A stretch of DNA of 64,000 nucleotides, taken from Annona cherimola (lineage: Eukaryota; Streptophyta; Magnoliopsida; Magnoliales; Annonaceae). Positions 22,111 through 34,575 of the stretch are shown here, in pieces (within the stretch, counting starts at the first letter, position 1; every line of letters begins with the position of its first letter). The translations under genes and the position numbers were made by a program. The stretch lies in the NCBI GenBank assembly GCA_030490835.1, contig CM059977.1, positions 11,932,765 to 11,996,764 of the forward strand. Direction: 5' to 3'. Under the pieces are notes generated by a model. That model was not told the origin of the DNA. It did not search any database and saw only the letters and a list, made by a program, of their open reading frames with translations.

Positions 22111-23595
22111 ATGATGAAGACCACCAGGGGACTCTTGTTCTTCAGTCTCTGCATTATTCTTTTGCTTGGAGGTTAGGAGAGACTTTCATTTCCGTTTTAA
22201 TTTCAGTAGATGGTACTGTATGATTTCATTGGTTTGAATTTTCGATTCGCTGCTGTGTTGCATGCAGTGATTGAAGTGAAAGCCGGTACTGGTGATGGGG
22301 GTTACCCCAGGAAGCCAACTGGACGAGTCCAGAAGCTTTTCGTCTTCGGTGACTCGTATGCTGATACTGGGAACATCAAGAAACCGGAGGGCGACTCGTG
22401 GAAGGTGCCATACGGGATCACTTTCCCTGGCAAGCCCACCGGCCGATTCTCTGATGGCCGAGTCATGACCGATTTCTTGGGTGTGTATACATATATATAT
22501 ACATACATACATACTGTTTCTCCTTTACTACTCTCTTTCTCATTGCTTGCCTTCATTCTCTTTAATCCCTTCAATTCAATTATAAAAAATTATATATGCA
22601 TTTTTTTGGCAGCTTTCTACATGGGCATCCGAACTCCCATCCCCTACCAATATAAAGACCTGGGCCCAAAAGCTCGGCGATTCGGAATGAATTTCGCTTA
22701 TGGTGGGGCAGGCGCATTCGACACCGTCTTCGGCTTCCCCAACCTCACCACACAAATCGATTTCTTTCAACAAGTTCTCCAAGAAGGTTTATACACGAAG
22801 CATGACATTAAAAAATCCCTTGCCTTTATCTCCATTGTAGGCAATGACTACGTCACTTACGATCTCCGGAATGGCTCCATAGAAGTAATTCTACATTTTT
22901 AATTTCGTCTTTAAATAATTAATCGATTAATAAACATCAACCATATTCCTAATTAATTAATTAAGTAATTACTTATAGGGTGCCCCGAGTTTCGTTGCAT
23001 CGGTGGTCAATGAAGTAACAGCGAACATAGAGCGCCTCAGCGATCTGGGATTCAGGAGGATTGCACTGAACGGGCTCCAGCCCATTGGATGCCTGCCTGA
23101 CGCTACACGCTCTTCCGGCTACAAAACCTGCAATGAGACGTCGAACCACCTTGCAACTCTTCACAATGGCTTGTTGCGGCTTTCTCTCAGGCAGTTGAAC
23201 AGCAGTGGAAACGGATCCAGGATCGTCATCTTCGATCTCTTCCGTGCTTTCGATTCCATCATCAAAAACCCAGGTCTGTTAGACAAGAAACCCACAAAAT
23301 ATTTAATTTACCCAATTTCAATAATGTCATTTGCTGAGTGTTTATATGATTTTTTTTTTTCTCTTACGATATTGCAGGAATTTGGAAGTTTGAGGATCCT
23401 TTGACCCCATGCTGCATGGGAGTTACAAGAGCATCCAAATGTGGGAGCGTGGATGGAAATGGAAAGAAATTGTATACTGAATGCCAAAAGCCAGATACTG
23501 CTCTGTTTTGGGATGGAGTTCACCCTACACAGATGGGCTGGGCCTCTATTTCTTCTTACGTGAAAAGTACCCTCCACCATATCCTCTCATCCTGA
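22111..23595 (+). CDS. GDSL esterase/lipase, At5g03610-like (GDSL-3), intact, five exons
   Basis: Coding exons are 22111-22171, 22268-22480, 22613-22884, 22979-23273 and 23378-23595, giving 352 residues. Introns are 94-132 bp with GT/AG borders. Residues 1-26 form a signal peptide. Block I FVFGDSYADTGN has nucleophile Ser50; block II is NFAYGGAG (about 118-125); block III VGNDY includes Asn169; block V DGVHP has Asp326 and His329. All four SGNH catalytic positions are present. The protein should be secreted or enter the ER and act as a carboxylic-ester hydrolase of unknown substrate. It is the most compact and probably healthiest member of the cluster. The intron-2 readthrough frame stays open, so a retained-intron product is conceivable but unlikely. 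The first of two adjacent ATGs is chosen. Confidence 0.93.
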
Positions 23596-24423
23596 GCAAC
23601 CTCCATCTGTTCTGACCCTTTCAAGACCAATATTTCCCGCGCCTATATGCGTGACTTCTCATTTATCTACGTATTTTATGCAATTTTATTGACAATCTTC
23701 AAAGACCTGTGGCAATAAGAGTGCACTAATGTGGTGCACTTCATTTTAGATGCCGTTGTGTTTCTACGAATAAGATTACACGTGTTTGGTTGTGTGTTGC
23801 ATGCTTGTATTAATTTCTGGTAAATAAGATGGCACGTATTTTCATTTAGAGTTGCGGCTGGCACGGAATTTGATCTATGTTCTTTTTTTTTTTGTAAATA
23901 GGGGGTGAATACGTAAATCAATATTTATAGAGTAAAAACTGAAAAAAAAAAAAAGAGGTTTAAGAAGGTAATTTGTATTTTATCAACAAAAAAAAAAGAA
24001 GGTAATTTGTACGGTTAACTTGACTGACCGCACAAGGCAGGAATGTTCCAGAATATAATGTACTGCAATTCAACGAGGAAGGAATATTCCACAATCAAAT
24101 GTGCTGAAATAGCAATGTTAAAAAAAAGAAGTGCTACAATTCAAAGAGACAGGAATGTTCCACACAAGGACAACCGTTGAATTCTGGAGACCAACATCAT
24201 CTTCATCAACAAAATCAATACAAGCTGATCCATGATTGCTCTTTTTGGATTTCTTCCATACTTTCATGTCCACCATTCATACACCTCTCAACAACGGTAA
24301 CCACAGCTTGATGCAAAAAAATAAAAATAATAAAAATAAAATAAGGGCTTTTGCGTTTACCATCTTTTCTTTTTGCAATTTTCTCCCAAAATTTTGACTT
24401 TTATTAGAAAACAATTAACTTAA
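23596..24423. other. 3' flank of GDSL-3
   Basis: Probable 3' UTR to about 23760. A directly repeated motif, AGGAATgTTCCacA..AATgTgCTgcAAT, occurs near 24040, 24085 and 24150 (three loose copies of 50-70 bp). Nothing else is recognised. Confidence 0.45.
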
Positions 24424-24650
24424 TCCAAGAGCTTGGAGTTTGGAGAAGCCTTTGAAGCCTTGCTGCCAGACGTTTGGGGTGCTTGGCGTCATGAGTCATG
24501 TGGGAATTTCAAATTCGGATTACAAAGGAGATCAGCAGCATGCGGCGTGTAGAGCACCAGGCCCTTCTTCGGCTCTTTGCTTTTGGGTTTGGGCTATGTA
24601 CAAGATTTGTAGAGACCCACGGTCGATGATTTGTTTCGGCTCGTATATTG
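24424..24650 (+). pseudogene. decayed last exon of a fourth GDSL gene
   Basis: The translation NPRAWSLEKPLKPCC at 24421-24465 aligns with NPGIWKFEDPLTPCC, which spans the exon 4/5 junction of GDSL-3. The KPLKPCC form is usual in At5g03610-type proteins. Further on, ACRAPGPSSALCFW recalls ECQKPDTALFW. The following DGVHP block is missing and no upstream exons are seen, so this is a non-functional relic. Confidence 0.55.
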
Positions 24651-25850
24651 TTAATTAGGATTTGGTCTTTATGTCCTTATCTTAGAGATTAGCGTGACCG
24701 TCGCCGCCAAGATGACTCAGGCTCTGTTTAGCCTAGTGATTAGATTTAAGCTTTTTTCAGACGTCCAATCAATCATAAATCGCTTTCCAATCATAAATAT
24801 GACTTTTAAAAAAAAGACAAAAATGAAGCTAAAAAGTTTTGAAGTGTTTGGCTTTATAATTTAAAAATCGCTTTTATTAAATATTTTCTTTTTGGCTTAA
24901 AAAGAGAAGTGCATTTAGACACACGAAATAACGAAATAGGAGATTAAAGTATTTATAAAATTAAACTTTTTATTAATAGAAGACACTTTTTGTATGCTAA
25001 TAAAGTACATCTTTTTGTTAAAATAAATTATCGATAGCATTATGGTAATTTATTTTTAAAATGTGAAAAGGTACAAAATTTTGAATTTCCTCTAATATAT
25101 TATTTATTATTTATGGAAATTTATTTTATATTGTTTTTTTATTGTATGGTTAGAATTCTAATAATTATAACATCTAATTTTGCCTTCTGGGTATAAACTA
25201 TAATAAATTATTGTATGATCCTATCCAGAGACATCACCTTACTGTTTTAAAAGCTTCTAATAAATCTTTATAACAATTTTAAAATTTTTAATTCGGATAA
25301 CTTAAAAGATTATCGCTTTTGTAAATTTTCAAATCCCCGCGTGGTATAAAATCTTACCTTATAATTATGTCTAAAACACCCATTATCTAGTTTACGGTAT
25401 TCAAGTTTATAGCAGCAGTTTTGCCTTTTCCTCAATACCCAGTAGTTATTAGCTTTTACGATCCACGAAAGAATCAAATTGGTGTTTGGATGGAGTCGTG
25501 ATTTTTTAGGATTATGCATCATAATTTTAAGTCTATTCAAACACTTATAAAACCTCTTTTCTGTAAAAAAAAAAAAAATACGATTAAGAAAATAAAAAAA
25601 CTTAGTCAACAGTGCATAAGTGGTTTATGTGAGTATGTATAAGGGTGTATAGGGTACGAGATCCGGAATTTGAAGTTACAGAGACATCTACCTTATTTAT
25701 CTTTTTTTTTAGAGTTGTCATCCATCCCTTACTTGATTATCCACCGACGTAGAAAAAAAAAAAAGCTCTATCAAAATTAGAATACATATTGTGTTAGCTA
25801 AAGCTTTCATGTTAATAATCTATTGATATGAAACCAACTGATTCATGTGA
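24651..25850. other. intergenic, AT-rich
   Basis: A CTCTGTTTAGCC motif near 24722 may be a worn Tourist-type end. Nothing coding is recognised. The SINE target duplication ends at 25850. Confidence 0.4.
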
Positions 25851-26095
25851 CCACTTGCGGCTAGCATGAGTAGCTAGAAATGTTGTCTCTGTCGGTACTC
25901 AGTAGTAATCTCTGGTTCGAAATTCGGATGAGGTAGGTTGGGAGTTTTGTTTTCTCATTAGTATCTGGGGCTTTATAATCTCTCGTATTTTATATTTAGT
26001 AGCTTATGGTCTTTATTTGAAAATTTGCAAAAATTATCTTAAAACTTTAATTGTAATACCAATGGAGAAGTAATATATAAATATACTAATAAAAA
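25851..26095 (+). mobile_element. tRNA-derived SINE with 15-bp target duplication
   Basis: The identical 15-mer AACTGATTCATGTGA flanks both sides (25836-25850 and 26096-26110). The body contains GGTTCGAAATTC near 25915, a pol III B-box-like sequence, with an upstream GAGTAGCTAGAAATG in roughly the A-box position. It ends in a short A-rich tail (TACTAATAAAAA). A length of 245 bp is within the usual plant SINE range. Confidence 0.78.
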
Positions 26096-26110
26096 AACTG
26101 ATTCATGTGA

Positions 26111-27619
26111 GCTCAGCCTTAAGCATGCAGGGACACAGGACTCCGCCGCCCTTTTTTCCGTTAATTAGAAAATTAGGCGCTTTTAATAACTAATTACATG
26201 CAATTAAAAAAGATTTGCTCATATAAAAACTACAACTGGTCACTTTTTAAAATTTTAAAATAATTTATTAAAATCTAACAACTTAAGATATAAATTAGTA
26301 TATACAAATTTATGAAGCAAAAAACTCATTTTGATTGGAAACCTATATATTCTAAATACTTAATAATTTAAAATTTAATGTACAACTGTTAAAAGTTTAA
26401 AATTAACAAAATACCGTACGAAAATTTTTAAAGCATGTTATTTTTAAAATAGTAAATAAATACATACTAATAAATATCCTAAATGGTTTAGATATAAAAT
26501 AATATTTTAAAAAATATGAAAAGTAACCGGTTGTACAATTTTCGGTTGTATAAGATCTTAATCCATTAAAAAAATCACTATTCTGGAAATTGATTAAGAG
26601 TAAAATACGTCACCAACATCAATTTGGTCGAATCTAGATGTTTTAATTAAATGACTATTTGCAGCCGATTAAATCAGACGGCTAAATCCCATTTCAAAAA
26701 ATAAAAAATAAAAAATTCAGATGGCTAAATTTGTTCTATCAGTAGGTAGTAGCAACCGCCGAGGCACACGAGCAGAGGGCAGAGATGCAAGCAGGTAGGA
26801 TTAATCTGTCACTCCGCTGACTTAACCTGGATTTTGGTGGATTAAAGTTGAGATTTTTCAATTTGCCAACCTATTTATATAACACGCATAATCCATTTAA
26901 CAAGTCATGCATAATTATTAATTATAGAATCAATATTCCAATTAAAAATAAATATAAAAGTTGATCTTTTACATTTGAGTTTTTTTTAACGTGAATGAAA
27001 ACTATGGCTCCAAACCGAATTTAATGTCAATTATTCCCTGAGTGACCTTTATATTCAATTTAATCATTGGCATAACAACCCTTTGTCCAAAATTGTTTGG
27101 TAATATTACGATTTAAATAGTTTTTTATTTTTTTATTATTATTATTATTACTAAACTCCTGTTCAACCCTTTAGCAACTCATTTTATTCACCCTGTTAAC
27201 AATTCACAACCTAATAAATTTATGTTGAATACATTAGGATTACGACTGAGATATTTGTTAATGAATTATAAACAGATTAGGACTAAAAATTTTAGGGTCA
27301 GGGTTATCCTTCATCCGGCATAACATGACTTGGTTACACTCCGAGCTAATTGTCCCCGAAAATTTAAAATTAGAAAGCCCTTTTAACGATATGAAAAATA
27401 TTCAAAAATATACTTCTTTTACATGGGTCAGTAACCTTGGAACTAACATGGAATTCCAACTGAGGCTATTGAACTGTCATTTTCGTCCAACCAATGTTCA
27501 ATGACAGTTCACAAAAGTCATGTAGCAGTTGGAGAAAGATAATAACTAATAAGACATGCATTTCTCGTGGCAATTAAGGACATAGTTATATATAAGTACA
27601 CAGCTAGGTAGCATGGTAA
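26111..27619. other. intergenic, AT-rich, no recognised feature
   Basis: No open frame with recognisable motifs and no clear transposon ends. Short ATT runs occur near 27140. Confidence 0.5.
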
Positions 27620-27689
27620 CTAGTAAAGTGTGAGAACTAGCGAGGTGACTTTATTTGGCAACATTCTCTTCAAGAAATACAATGTACAA

Positions 27690-27690
27690 G

Positions 27691-27721
<31 letters not shown>

Positions 27722-27722
27722 G
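27690..27722 (+). repeat. (ATT)n microsatellite
   Basis: About eleven consecutive trinucleotide units. Confidence 0.9.
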
Positions 27723-27899
27723 TCTGCAGGCAAATGCAGATGCTTCAACATTTTTTTAATGACATAAACCTCTATTAACAGGAAAACAAGCTGTTGAATT
27801 ACAACTGATCCAAAAATGAAACTCGGTGGATAACCCCACCATGTTAAACATGAATCTGATGCTTTAGAAGCTACATTAGCTAGATTATGGGCAACCATA

Positions 27900-28470
27900 T
27901 TTCCGGTCCTTAATACATGATGAAAAGAAACAAAATCGATCTTCTTGGCTTAGGTACGAATGTTACGCAGATTGAAGCCAATAGAGAATAAAACAGTACC
28001 CTCTTTATTTAGAAGGTTAATTAGAATGAGAGAGTCACTCTCAATCTCAAGCCACTGAAGACCAATTTCAACTCTCCACAAGATCCCAAAACGTGATGCC
28101 ATAGCTTCCATAACAAGCGGCTGTGTTTCTTTTGAGATTCCAGCACGTTGCTGCAAGAAAACGACCTGATGAGTCTCACATTATCGCTCCAAAACCCAAC
28201 CTGTCATTCAATGAATTCCTTCTTCCATAAATGTAGTCAATTTTTTAGTTGCAAATATCAACTCGGTAACAACTCTTTCAGCTATGATATCTAGAGGGCA
28301 AACTTACCGAACAAGATCAAGATATTTGGAGGGCCTCTTCCATGACGCCCTCCCAACAAAAGAAAATCTTATCCGAAGGGAGATTGCCTTGGATCCATGT
28401 TGCTGATTTTGCAAGAGGGTCGGAGAAAACGCAAGGCACCTATTCCTTTACTACAGGCATGTGGCAAGTG
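27900..28470 (-). pseudogene. LINE-type RNase H-like (RVT_3) gene fragment
   Basis: The minus-strand frame at 27950-28156 reads VMEAMASRFGILWRVEIGLQ followed by WLEIESDSLILINLLNKE. This is the typical 'EA.Al..Gl..a...G...leiEsDS..lv..ln' pattern of the RNase H-like domain of plant LINE-derived genes. Farther upstream on the same strand, WIQGNLPSDKIFFCWEGVME recalls the zinc-finger-like region that precedes it. Stops and frame changes lie between, so it is not functional. Confidence 0.6.
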
Positions 28471-28889
28471 TTAAAAAAGAATTAACAGCTGACAGGAACA
28501 TTTGGGTTCCAAGAGAGGCCATTAAGTGCATTTTCTATCAGTTAGCAACAGCTAACAAATGTGAAAAACTAGAGATTTTCTTTCTCATGTGTTAAAAACT
28601 TTGGCATATGAAAAATCAGCTCAGGGAAAAAGGAACCCAACCAGATTTTTTATTTGCCATTGATTGGTGCAGAGCTTACTAGGATCACTACAAATTTGCA
28701 AATCTATTGAAGGGAATTAGGCGTCTATGAACATGAGTTGGCACACAAATAGATTCAACCAGCTAGTGGAAGAGTAAAGATAAATGTGGGTGGGCGCAGA
28801 AACTCAAATACTGACTACATGAGTTTTGAGTTATGATGCATGATTCTATGAGGCGATCTCTGCCAACAAAATGTTGGAATAGAAAGGTG
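28471..28889. other. sequence between the two RNase H fragments
   Basis: Not recognised. It is possibly further decayed LINE sequence. Confidence 0.35.
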
Positions 28890-29002
28890 AAGACAGATCC
28901 CTTGACTATCTCAACCATGGCAATGTGGTTTGGAACATGCTGGAGAGGGGAAATGAGGCTGCAACAGTTGGAGATTGAAAGTGGTTCCCTTGGTCTCATC
29001 GT
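28890..29002 (+). pseudogene. second RNase H-like fragment, cut by the CACTA element
   Basis: The plus-strand translation STMAMWFGTCWRGEMRLQQL followed by EIESGSLGLI parallels EAMASRFGILWRVEIGLQWL/EIESDSLILI of the minus-strand fragment at 27950-28156. The key Asp of ESDS has become Gly. Homology ends exactly where the CACTACAACAAAA terminus begins (29003). Confidence 0.6.
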
Positions 29003-30966
29003 CACTACAACAAAATGCAATTATAGCAACGGGCTTTTTGGTTGCTGTAGATACATTTTTCGTTGCTAATATCAATTAGCAACCAAAAATATTTGGCTGC
29101 ATGATGTTGGTATAGGCCCTTTGCTGAAAGTTAATAGCAACCAATTATCAAGTGGTTGCTACTGTATAAATTTTCGGTTGCAAGTTGTGGCCATGTTCAT
29201 CATTAGCAACAAAACATTTCGTTGCAAAAGGCCGACCACGGTTGCCAAAAAAAACACGCAACCAGCCCGGCCATTTTGCAATTACCTAATAGTATAATCA
29301 AAAGCACATAATTGATATTAAAAAATCCACACATTTTATTACTTTCAACATCCATACATAATTCTTAGTTTACATAGCTAAAATTTATATTAATAGAATG
29401 TCATCTAACTAAACATGTGTACAATAGTGTTAAATAAACATAACCCTAAATGCCCTATTCCAAGATGATAACTCCCAACGACTGCCATAGCTATGCCTTC
29501 ATAGCCTGTCAAAAATTGAAAAAAAAGAAAAGAAAGTATAAGTACGTACATCAATGAAACAAAAAAATCCACTAGAATGGCTCCAAAATCTAAATTAGAT
29601 TTGCACAAATATGTCCATGCAAATAATCTGAAAAGACATGAATTTCCGAAACCAATCTAATCACAAACTTTATAGACATTACTTGAAAATGAGCGTAGGT
29701 AATTCATGCATAAAAGACTAAAGGCTAAATTAGAAAATCAGTTGTCTAGGTAGGAGTACGTTGTAACCAATTACCACATCAAAATATAAAAAATCAAGAA
29801 AAAAATCGACATAGAGACAAGAAACGACTGTCGAAGTCCCAATTTTTTTCACTTATTTTTAGAATTACCTCCCAGGAAATGTTCTGTTGCTTCTAATTGA
29901 ATCTTCCAGCTGAAGAATCAATTTCTCTAAAATATCCTCCTGTGTGAGTAATTAAAAGAAAAGTACAGGTCAGCTAAGTCATAAGAATCAATTTCTCTAA
30001 CTTATAGATATGTGTGAGTCATTAATCAAAAGTATAGATAAGCTAAGTCATCTAACAGCTCATGACTAATAAATTTTTTTTTACAAGTACCTCTTGTATT
30101 TGCATTATGTAGTTTTAGCAAGTACATCAAATGTTTGCAGCAAGAAATAACACTAACCTTGCCAGGGTGATCATATAGAGGGGGTAAGGGTTAGAGAACA
30201 ATGAAGAAACACCCCGCATGAACAAAAGCAGAGATCAACAAGTCATGGATATTGCTTTGTCAACCAATGAATGAAAGGAAAACATTGTATTACCTTTGTC
30301 AAGAGAGGCCTGATGTAGTTGTCAGTGGCCTCATAGAACTTTTTAGAAAATCAAGTGATATTTGCTAAGAAGAAAACAAAATGTCCACTGAAGTTACTTC
30401 AAAATGGGATGGGGGAAAGTGTTCAAGGAAACTTTTCACTTCAGACGAATATTTGAATCTGCTCAATTGTGCATCCACTAAACTGATCCATATGAATGGC
30501 TGGCACATTCAGGCAATCATCCTATTAGATAACAGCCATGGATTTGAGAAGCTAAAACAACCAAGCAAGCAGGGAACATTAGTCTGCCCCATTTTGGTGG
30601 CCCATTCGATCAGCTGACTAGACTAATATCTATTGGTCCAATTTTGAGTGCAATATTAACAATTAATATCAGCATGAAACAAAACTTCCAACAAGTTGAA
30701 ATCATAGCAACAGGTAATGAATAATGTTCCCAACAGCTCCAAGAAACCAGATGCCTGTAAAAAAAAAAAAATTTAATCATACCAGTGTTAAAAGATGTGA
30801 AATGATGAGTACATCAACCGTGAAGTTAACCCATAAGAGGAAACTCACACTCTTATTTAGGAAATGTGAGAACGTATGAACAACCAATTGATCAACCAAC
30901 TAAAAGATATGCAACACGCCCCAATTCTGTAACGGCCATCAAGCATAACACATTAGAAAAGAACAA

Positions 30967-31262
30967 AATTGATGAACACAAGCATTAATTCCTTAGCTCA
31001 ATATTTCGGATATTTTTCTGAGGGTTTCCTATATCCTCGCAAAGTTTCAAATCATTGTCTAAAAAATTGATCAACACAAGCATTAATTCCTTAGCTCAAT
31101 ATTTCGGATATTTTTCTAAGGGTTTCCTATATTCTTGCAAAGTTTCAAATCATTTTGTCAAACAAAATTGATCAACAGAAGCATTAATTCCTTAGCTCAA
31201 TATTTCGGATATTTTTCTAAGGGTTTCCTATATCATTGCAAAGTTTCAAATCATTTTGTCTT
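30967..31262 (+). repeat. 98-101 bp tandem repeat, three copies
   Basis: Units start at 30967, 31065 and 31166 with AATTGAT(G/C)AACA, and each contains GCATTAATTCCTTAGCTCAA and GGGTTTCCTATAT. Copies 2 and 3 are closest to each other. It is internal to the CACTA element. Confidence 0.92.
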
Positions 31263-31599
31263 CATTTGATATGTTTTCAACATCGCTAAAGGTGGTTACT
31301 TGAAAACAAAGAGTTTTAATTCAATTCAACCACGTAACTTATGCTTTTGAGATTTAATTGATTTTTATTCATTTGAAACTTCCCACACACCACATTAAGG
31401 TTAAGTGTAAAATATGGAAAAAAAAATTAAATAAGTATTTAAGCTGACTTGTCAAAATATACGTAGGATATCCTACATGACAAGGGTGACCCTTTGACCA
31501 ACTGGGCCTAATGGTTAATAATGACTTTTGCTCAATTATTATTTATATGAGCTGCGGGTTATATATATATATATATATATATTTTTTGGAATGTTAATT

Positions 31600-31858
31600 C
31601 AGCAACCCGTGTAGCTCGGTTGGCATTAAGGTGGTCTCAGTGATCTTAGAGGTCTAGAGTTTTAAGTAGCGGGTTCAGTAGAAAATAATTAATTTTTGCA
31701 CTTTTGCCTCCCCTAGACATGTGGGCCCCATAAGATAAGATAGAATGAGATAAAAACTCTCATGTATAAGATTAATTAAGATAGAATTTAAGTTTAAATC
31801 AAATTTTATCTTATTCCCTATTTTGTAAAAATTATGAGACCTTTTATAAAAAAAAAAG
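31600..31858 (+). mobile_element. possible tRNA-derived SINE inside the CACTA element
   Basis: GTGTAGCTCGGTTGGCATTA is a good match to a pol III A box / tRNA D-arm. About 50 bp later AGGTCTAGAGTTTTAAG occupies the B-box position but is weak. The segment ends in A10 near 31847-31857. No convincing target duplication was found. Confidence 0.5.
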
Positions 31859-33764
31859 TTTAGGGAGTTGGTGGCTTTAAGTATCAGTGGGAAAAGTTGG
31901 TAGCTAGAGTTACGAAAGGAATAGAGAAAAGCTTACAGAGACTACAAAAGAAGGAAATTGCAGGAAAGTGAGATTTAGTTAAAGGTTATATTTGTTCTAA
32001 TAATTATATATTTCATGATGAAATCATTTTTATATAAATAATTATGTTGTTTTAATTATTTATATAAGGCATGTATACTATGATATACATTTTTTTGAAA
32101 CCTATGAGATTTTACATGATAAGCATAATTAAATTTATAAGGATATAAAATTATGCAGATAAAATATGTCTCAAATTTATGCCTAAAGTACATATAGTAA
32201 TTTATTTGTGCATTTTATTTTATAAAGGCATTGGTATAAATTTAAATATATTAATTATGGATATTGAAAATTATATACAATTGGCATAGAAATAAATTAG
32301 TAGATGTACATGCACAACTGAAATTTTCGTTGAAACCAAATTCGTTGAATAGATAATTTTCGTTAAAGTCAAATATGTCAGAAGCTTAGTTCTATTTGGA
32401 TTTGAAATTTCAAATCAGCAACCAAGATTCGGTTGCTATTGGTTTGGTCGCATTAAGGCAAAGGAAAAGCACGTCCAAGGATGGATTGACACCACAGATA
32501 TGCCTTTTTGGGGAGAGAGGGCAAGGTAGATGGACGGTGGAGAGATTCGGTGGGAGATGGGCAGCGGGTGTAAAAAGGGGCTGGGCGGACGGCGGGCGAT
32601 TTTAAAATAATAAAAAAAAAAAATTAATTTTCATTTGCTTTGAATTTGGGTATGGTTACAGATGAGTTGGGAAATTAATAATAATAAGCCCAATAAATAC
32701 AAACACGTGCACTTATCTAAGCACGTGCCTTTGATGTAATTAAATATTTATAATTTAAATATCATACATAATGTTATTAGATAAAATAAATAATTAATAG
32801 TAAGTATTTTTTACTTATGTAGATAAATAAGTTCAAATATATAATTAATATTGAGTATTTATTATTTATGTGGATAAATAATAATAATAATAGCAACAAC
32901 AAGGTGAGATTATTAAGTAATAAATATAACAATAGTATATAATGTTGTTAAATAATTTTTTGATGAAATGTTCTTAAATAATTTTCATTTTTTTTATTAT
33001 TACCTATAATTTAAATATCTATTTTTAACTAGCTTTATTAATTAATTTCAATGAATTATTTATAAGTTTAATTAAAGCTTAAGCATATTCGAATTACAGA
33101 CTGAGTATATTTGTCATTTTATAAGGAGACTAACAGCTCATATAACGGACCTTTACCAATGTAGGTATAAGTGGAATGAAGAAAAAAATTCGTGGGTATG
33201 AAATAAATTTTTGAAAATTCATGAGTATAAGTAGAATTAGGATCAAATTTGTAAGTATATATGGAGTTTATCTTAATAACTATTTTCTATTTGTGCAAAT
33301 ATATTTTTAACTAGCTTCTTTTAATATCATTAATTAATTTCAATGAATTATTCATAAGTTTAATTAATATTTAATTAATTTTTACACTAAAAAATATTCT
33401 GATCCTAATAAATATTTTCTGTTTATGCAAATATATATTTCTATTTTATTATTGTAACATATAATAGCAACCACATTTCGCAACGAGATAGGTTTTGTTG
33501 CAATTTACTTATGTAATAGGAACGAACCCTCGTTTGGTTGCAAATGTATATCATCAATTGCAACGAAAATTATTCATTGTCAATTTTCGTTGCAATTGTA
33601 CATTATAGCAACCACGTTTTGCAACAATAAGTGTTTCGTTGCAATTTATAGATAAAGTATTGGTAATAGGAACGAAGCTTCATTTCGTTGCAATTTCACA
33701 CAATCGCAACGAAACATTTTTTGGTTGCAATTGCTGCAATTTGTTCTACTAATTTGTTCTACTG

Positions 33765-34289
33765 CAATTTTTGAAATATGATTGCCATATTCTTTCCTAT
33801 ATTTGGTACCCTCATGCAGGATATTCATGCCCAACTGTCTAAGCAACATTAGTGAAAAGTATATCTTTTCTCCATATTCTAAGATTAAGAAATAAGATTT
33901 TTCTTAAAAAAAAAAAAAAGGAAAATAAGGTTGTTTACGATCTTGCAGATTTTGCTTCAAAAGTCTGAATTTCTTGTTAACTTGGTGGAGTTGTCTACCG
34001 GGTTTCATTAAGGACGAGTTGTACTCTGACAACTTGTTTTCTTGTCAACAGAAGCTTCTTTTTCTCATTAAAAACTCTTTTAGCTATGGTTATCATTTTC
34101 TTTGCAAAAGATGCTACTTAGCTACATAAAATTAGCTTTTAGTAATAATAATAATATAATAAATATTTAAAAATAAGCTTTTAGCAATAAGTTTCACTTT
34201 TGATACACTTAGCAATAACTTCAAGAAAAATATCATCAAAGTGATTCAATATAATGCACCCTGTTGCATTGAAACTTAAGTACATTTCC
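33765..34289. other. intergenic, AT-rich, no recognised feature
   Basis: No gene or transposon ends are visible between the CACTA right end and the next foldback element. Confidence 0.4.
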
Positions 34290-34575
34290 ATATAAAACTC
34301 ATTTTTAAAATTTTTTGAACTTTTTGATTAAATAGTTAATCTAGATGTATTTAATATATGTATTAAGTTTTATTATTTTAGGAAATATAAATTTTATTTT
34401 TAAATACACCTATTTTTAAAAATAAAAATATACCTCCAAAATTTAAAAAATAAGCTTATAAATTAAATATAGCTAAACCAACAACTGTGTTAAAAAAATT
34501 TCAATTTTTTTTAAAAAAATTGGCTTTGCCCCCGGGTGTATTTAAGTTTTAATGCAGTATAAATTGACATATAGT
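34290..34575. repeat. degenerate family A foldback copy
   Basis: The core is TTAATCTAGATGTATTTAAT..AAGTTTTATTATTTTAGG, with an inverted partner AAATTAAATATAGCTAAACC. The termini GCATTGAAACTTAAGTACA and TGTATTTAAGTTTTAATGC are inverted. These ends differ from those of 3738-4150. Confidence 0.55.

Larger units (their letters stand above)
29003..33764. mobile_element. CACTA (En/Spm-like) transposon, non-autonomous or degenerate
   Basis: The left end is CACTACAACAAAATGCAATT. The right end near 33720-33764 is the worn inverted counterpart (TGCAATTTGTTCTACT, twice). Both ends carry many short subterminal repeats of the TAGCAACCAAA / TTTCGTTGCAA type in opposite orientations, a hallmark of CACTA elements. 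No transposase motif is recognised in the roughly 4.8-kb interior. The interior includes a 3-copy tandem repeat and a possible SINE. Confidence 0.8.

Noticed and set aside
22210..22902. A 230-codon frame running through intron 2 of GDSL-3
   Set aside because: The middle is hydrophobic, repeat-like intron sequence. GT/AG borders and the sister gene show that it is spliced.
30381..30617. A 78-codon frame inside the CACTA element
   Set aside because: No TNP2/TNPA-type motif or other family pattern could be recognised.
32396..32605. A 69-codon frame inside the CACTA element
   Set aside because: Low complexity (Gly/Arg/Trp-rich from GGGCGG-type repeats) and no transposase or host-gene motif.
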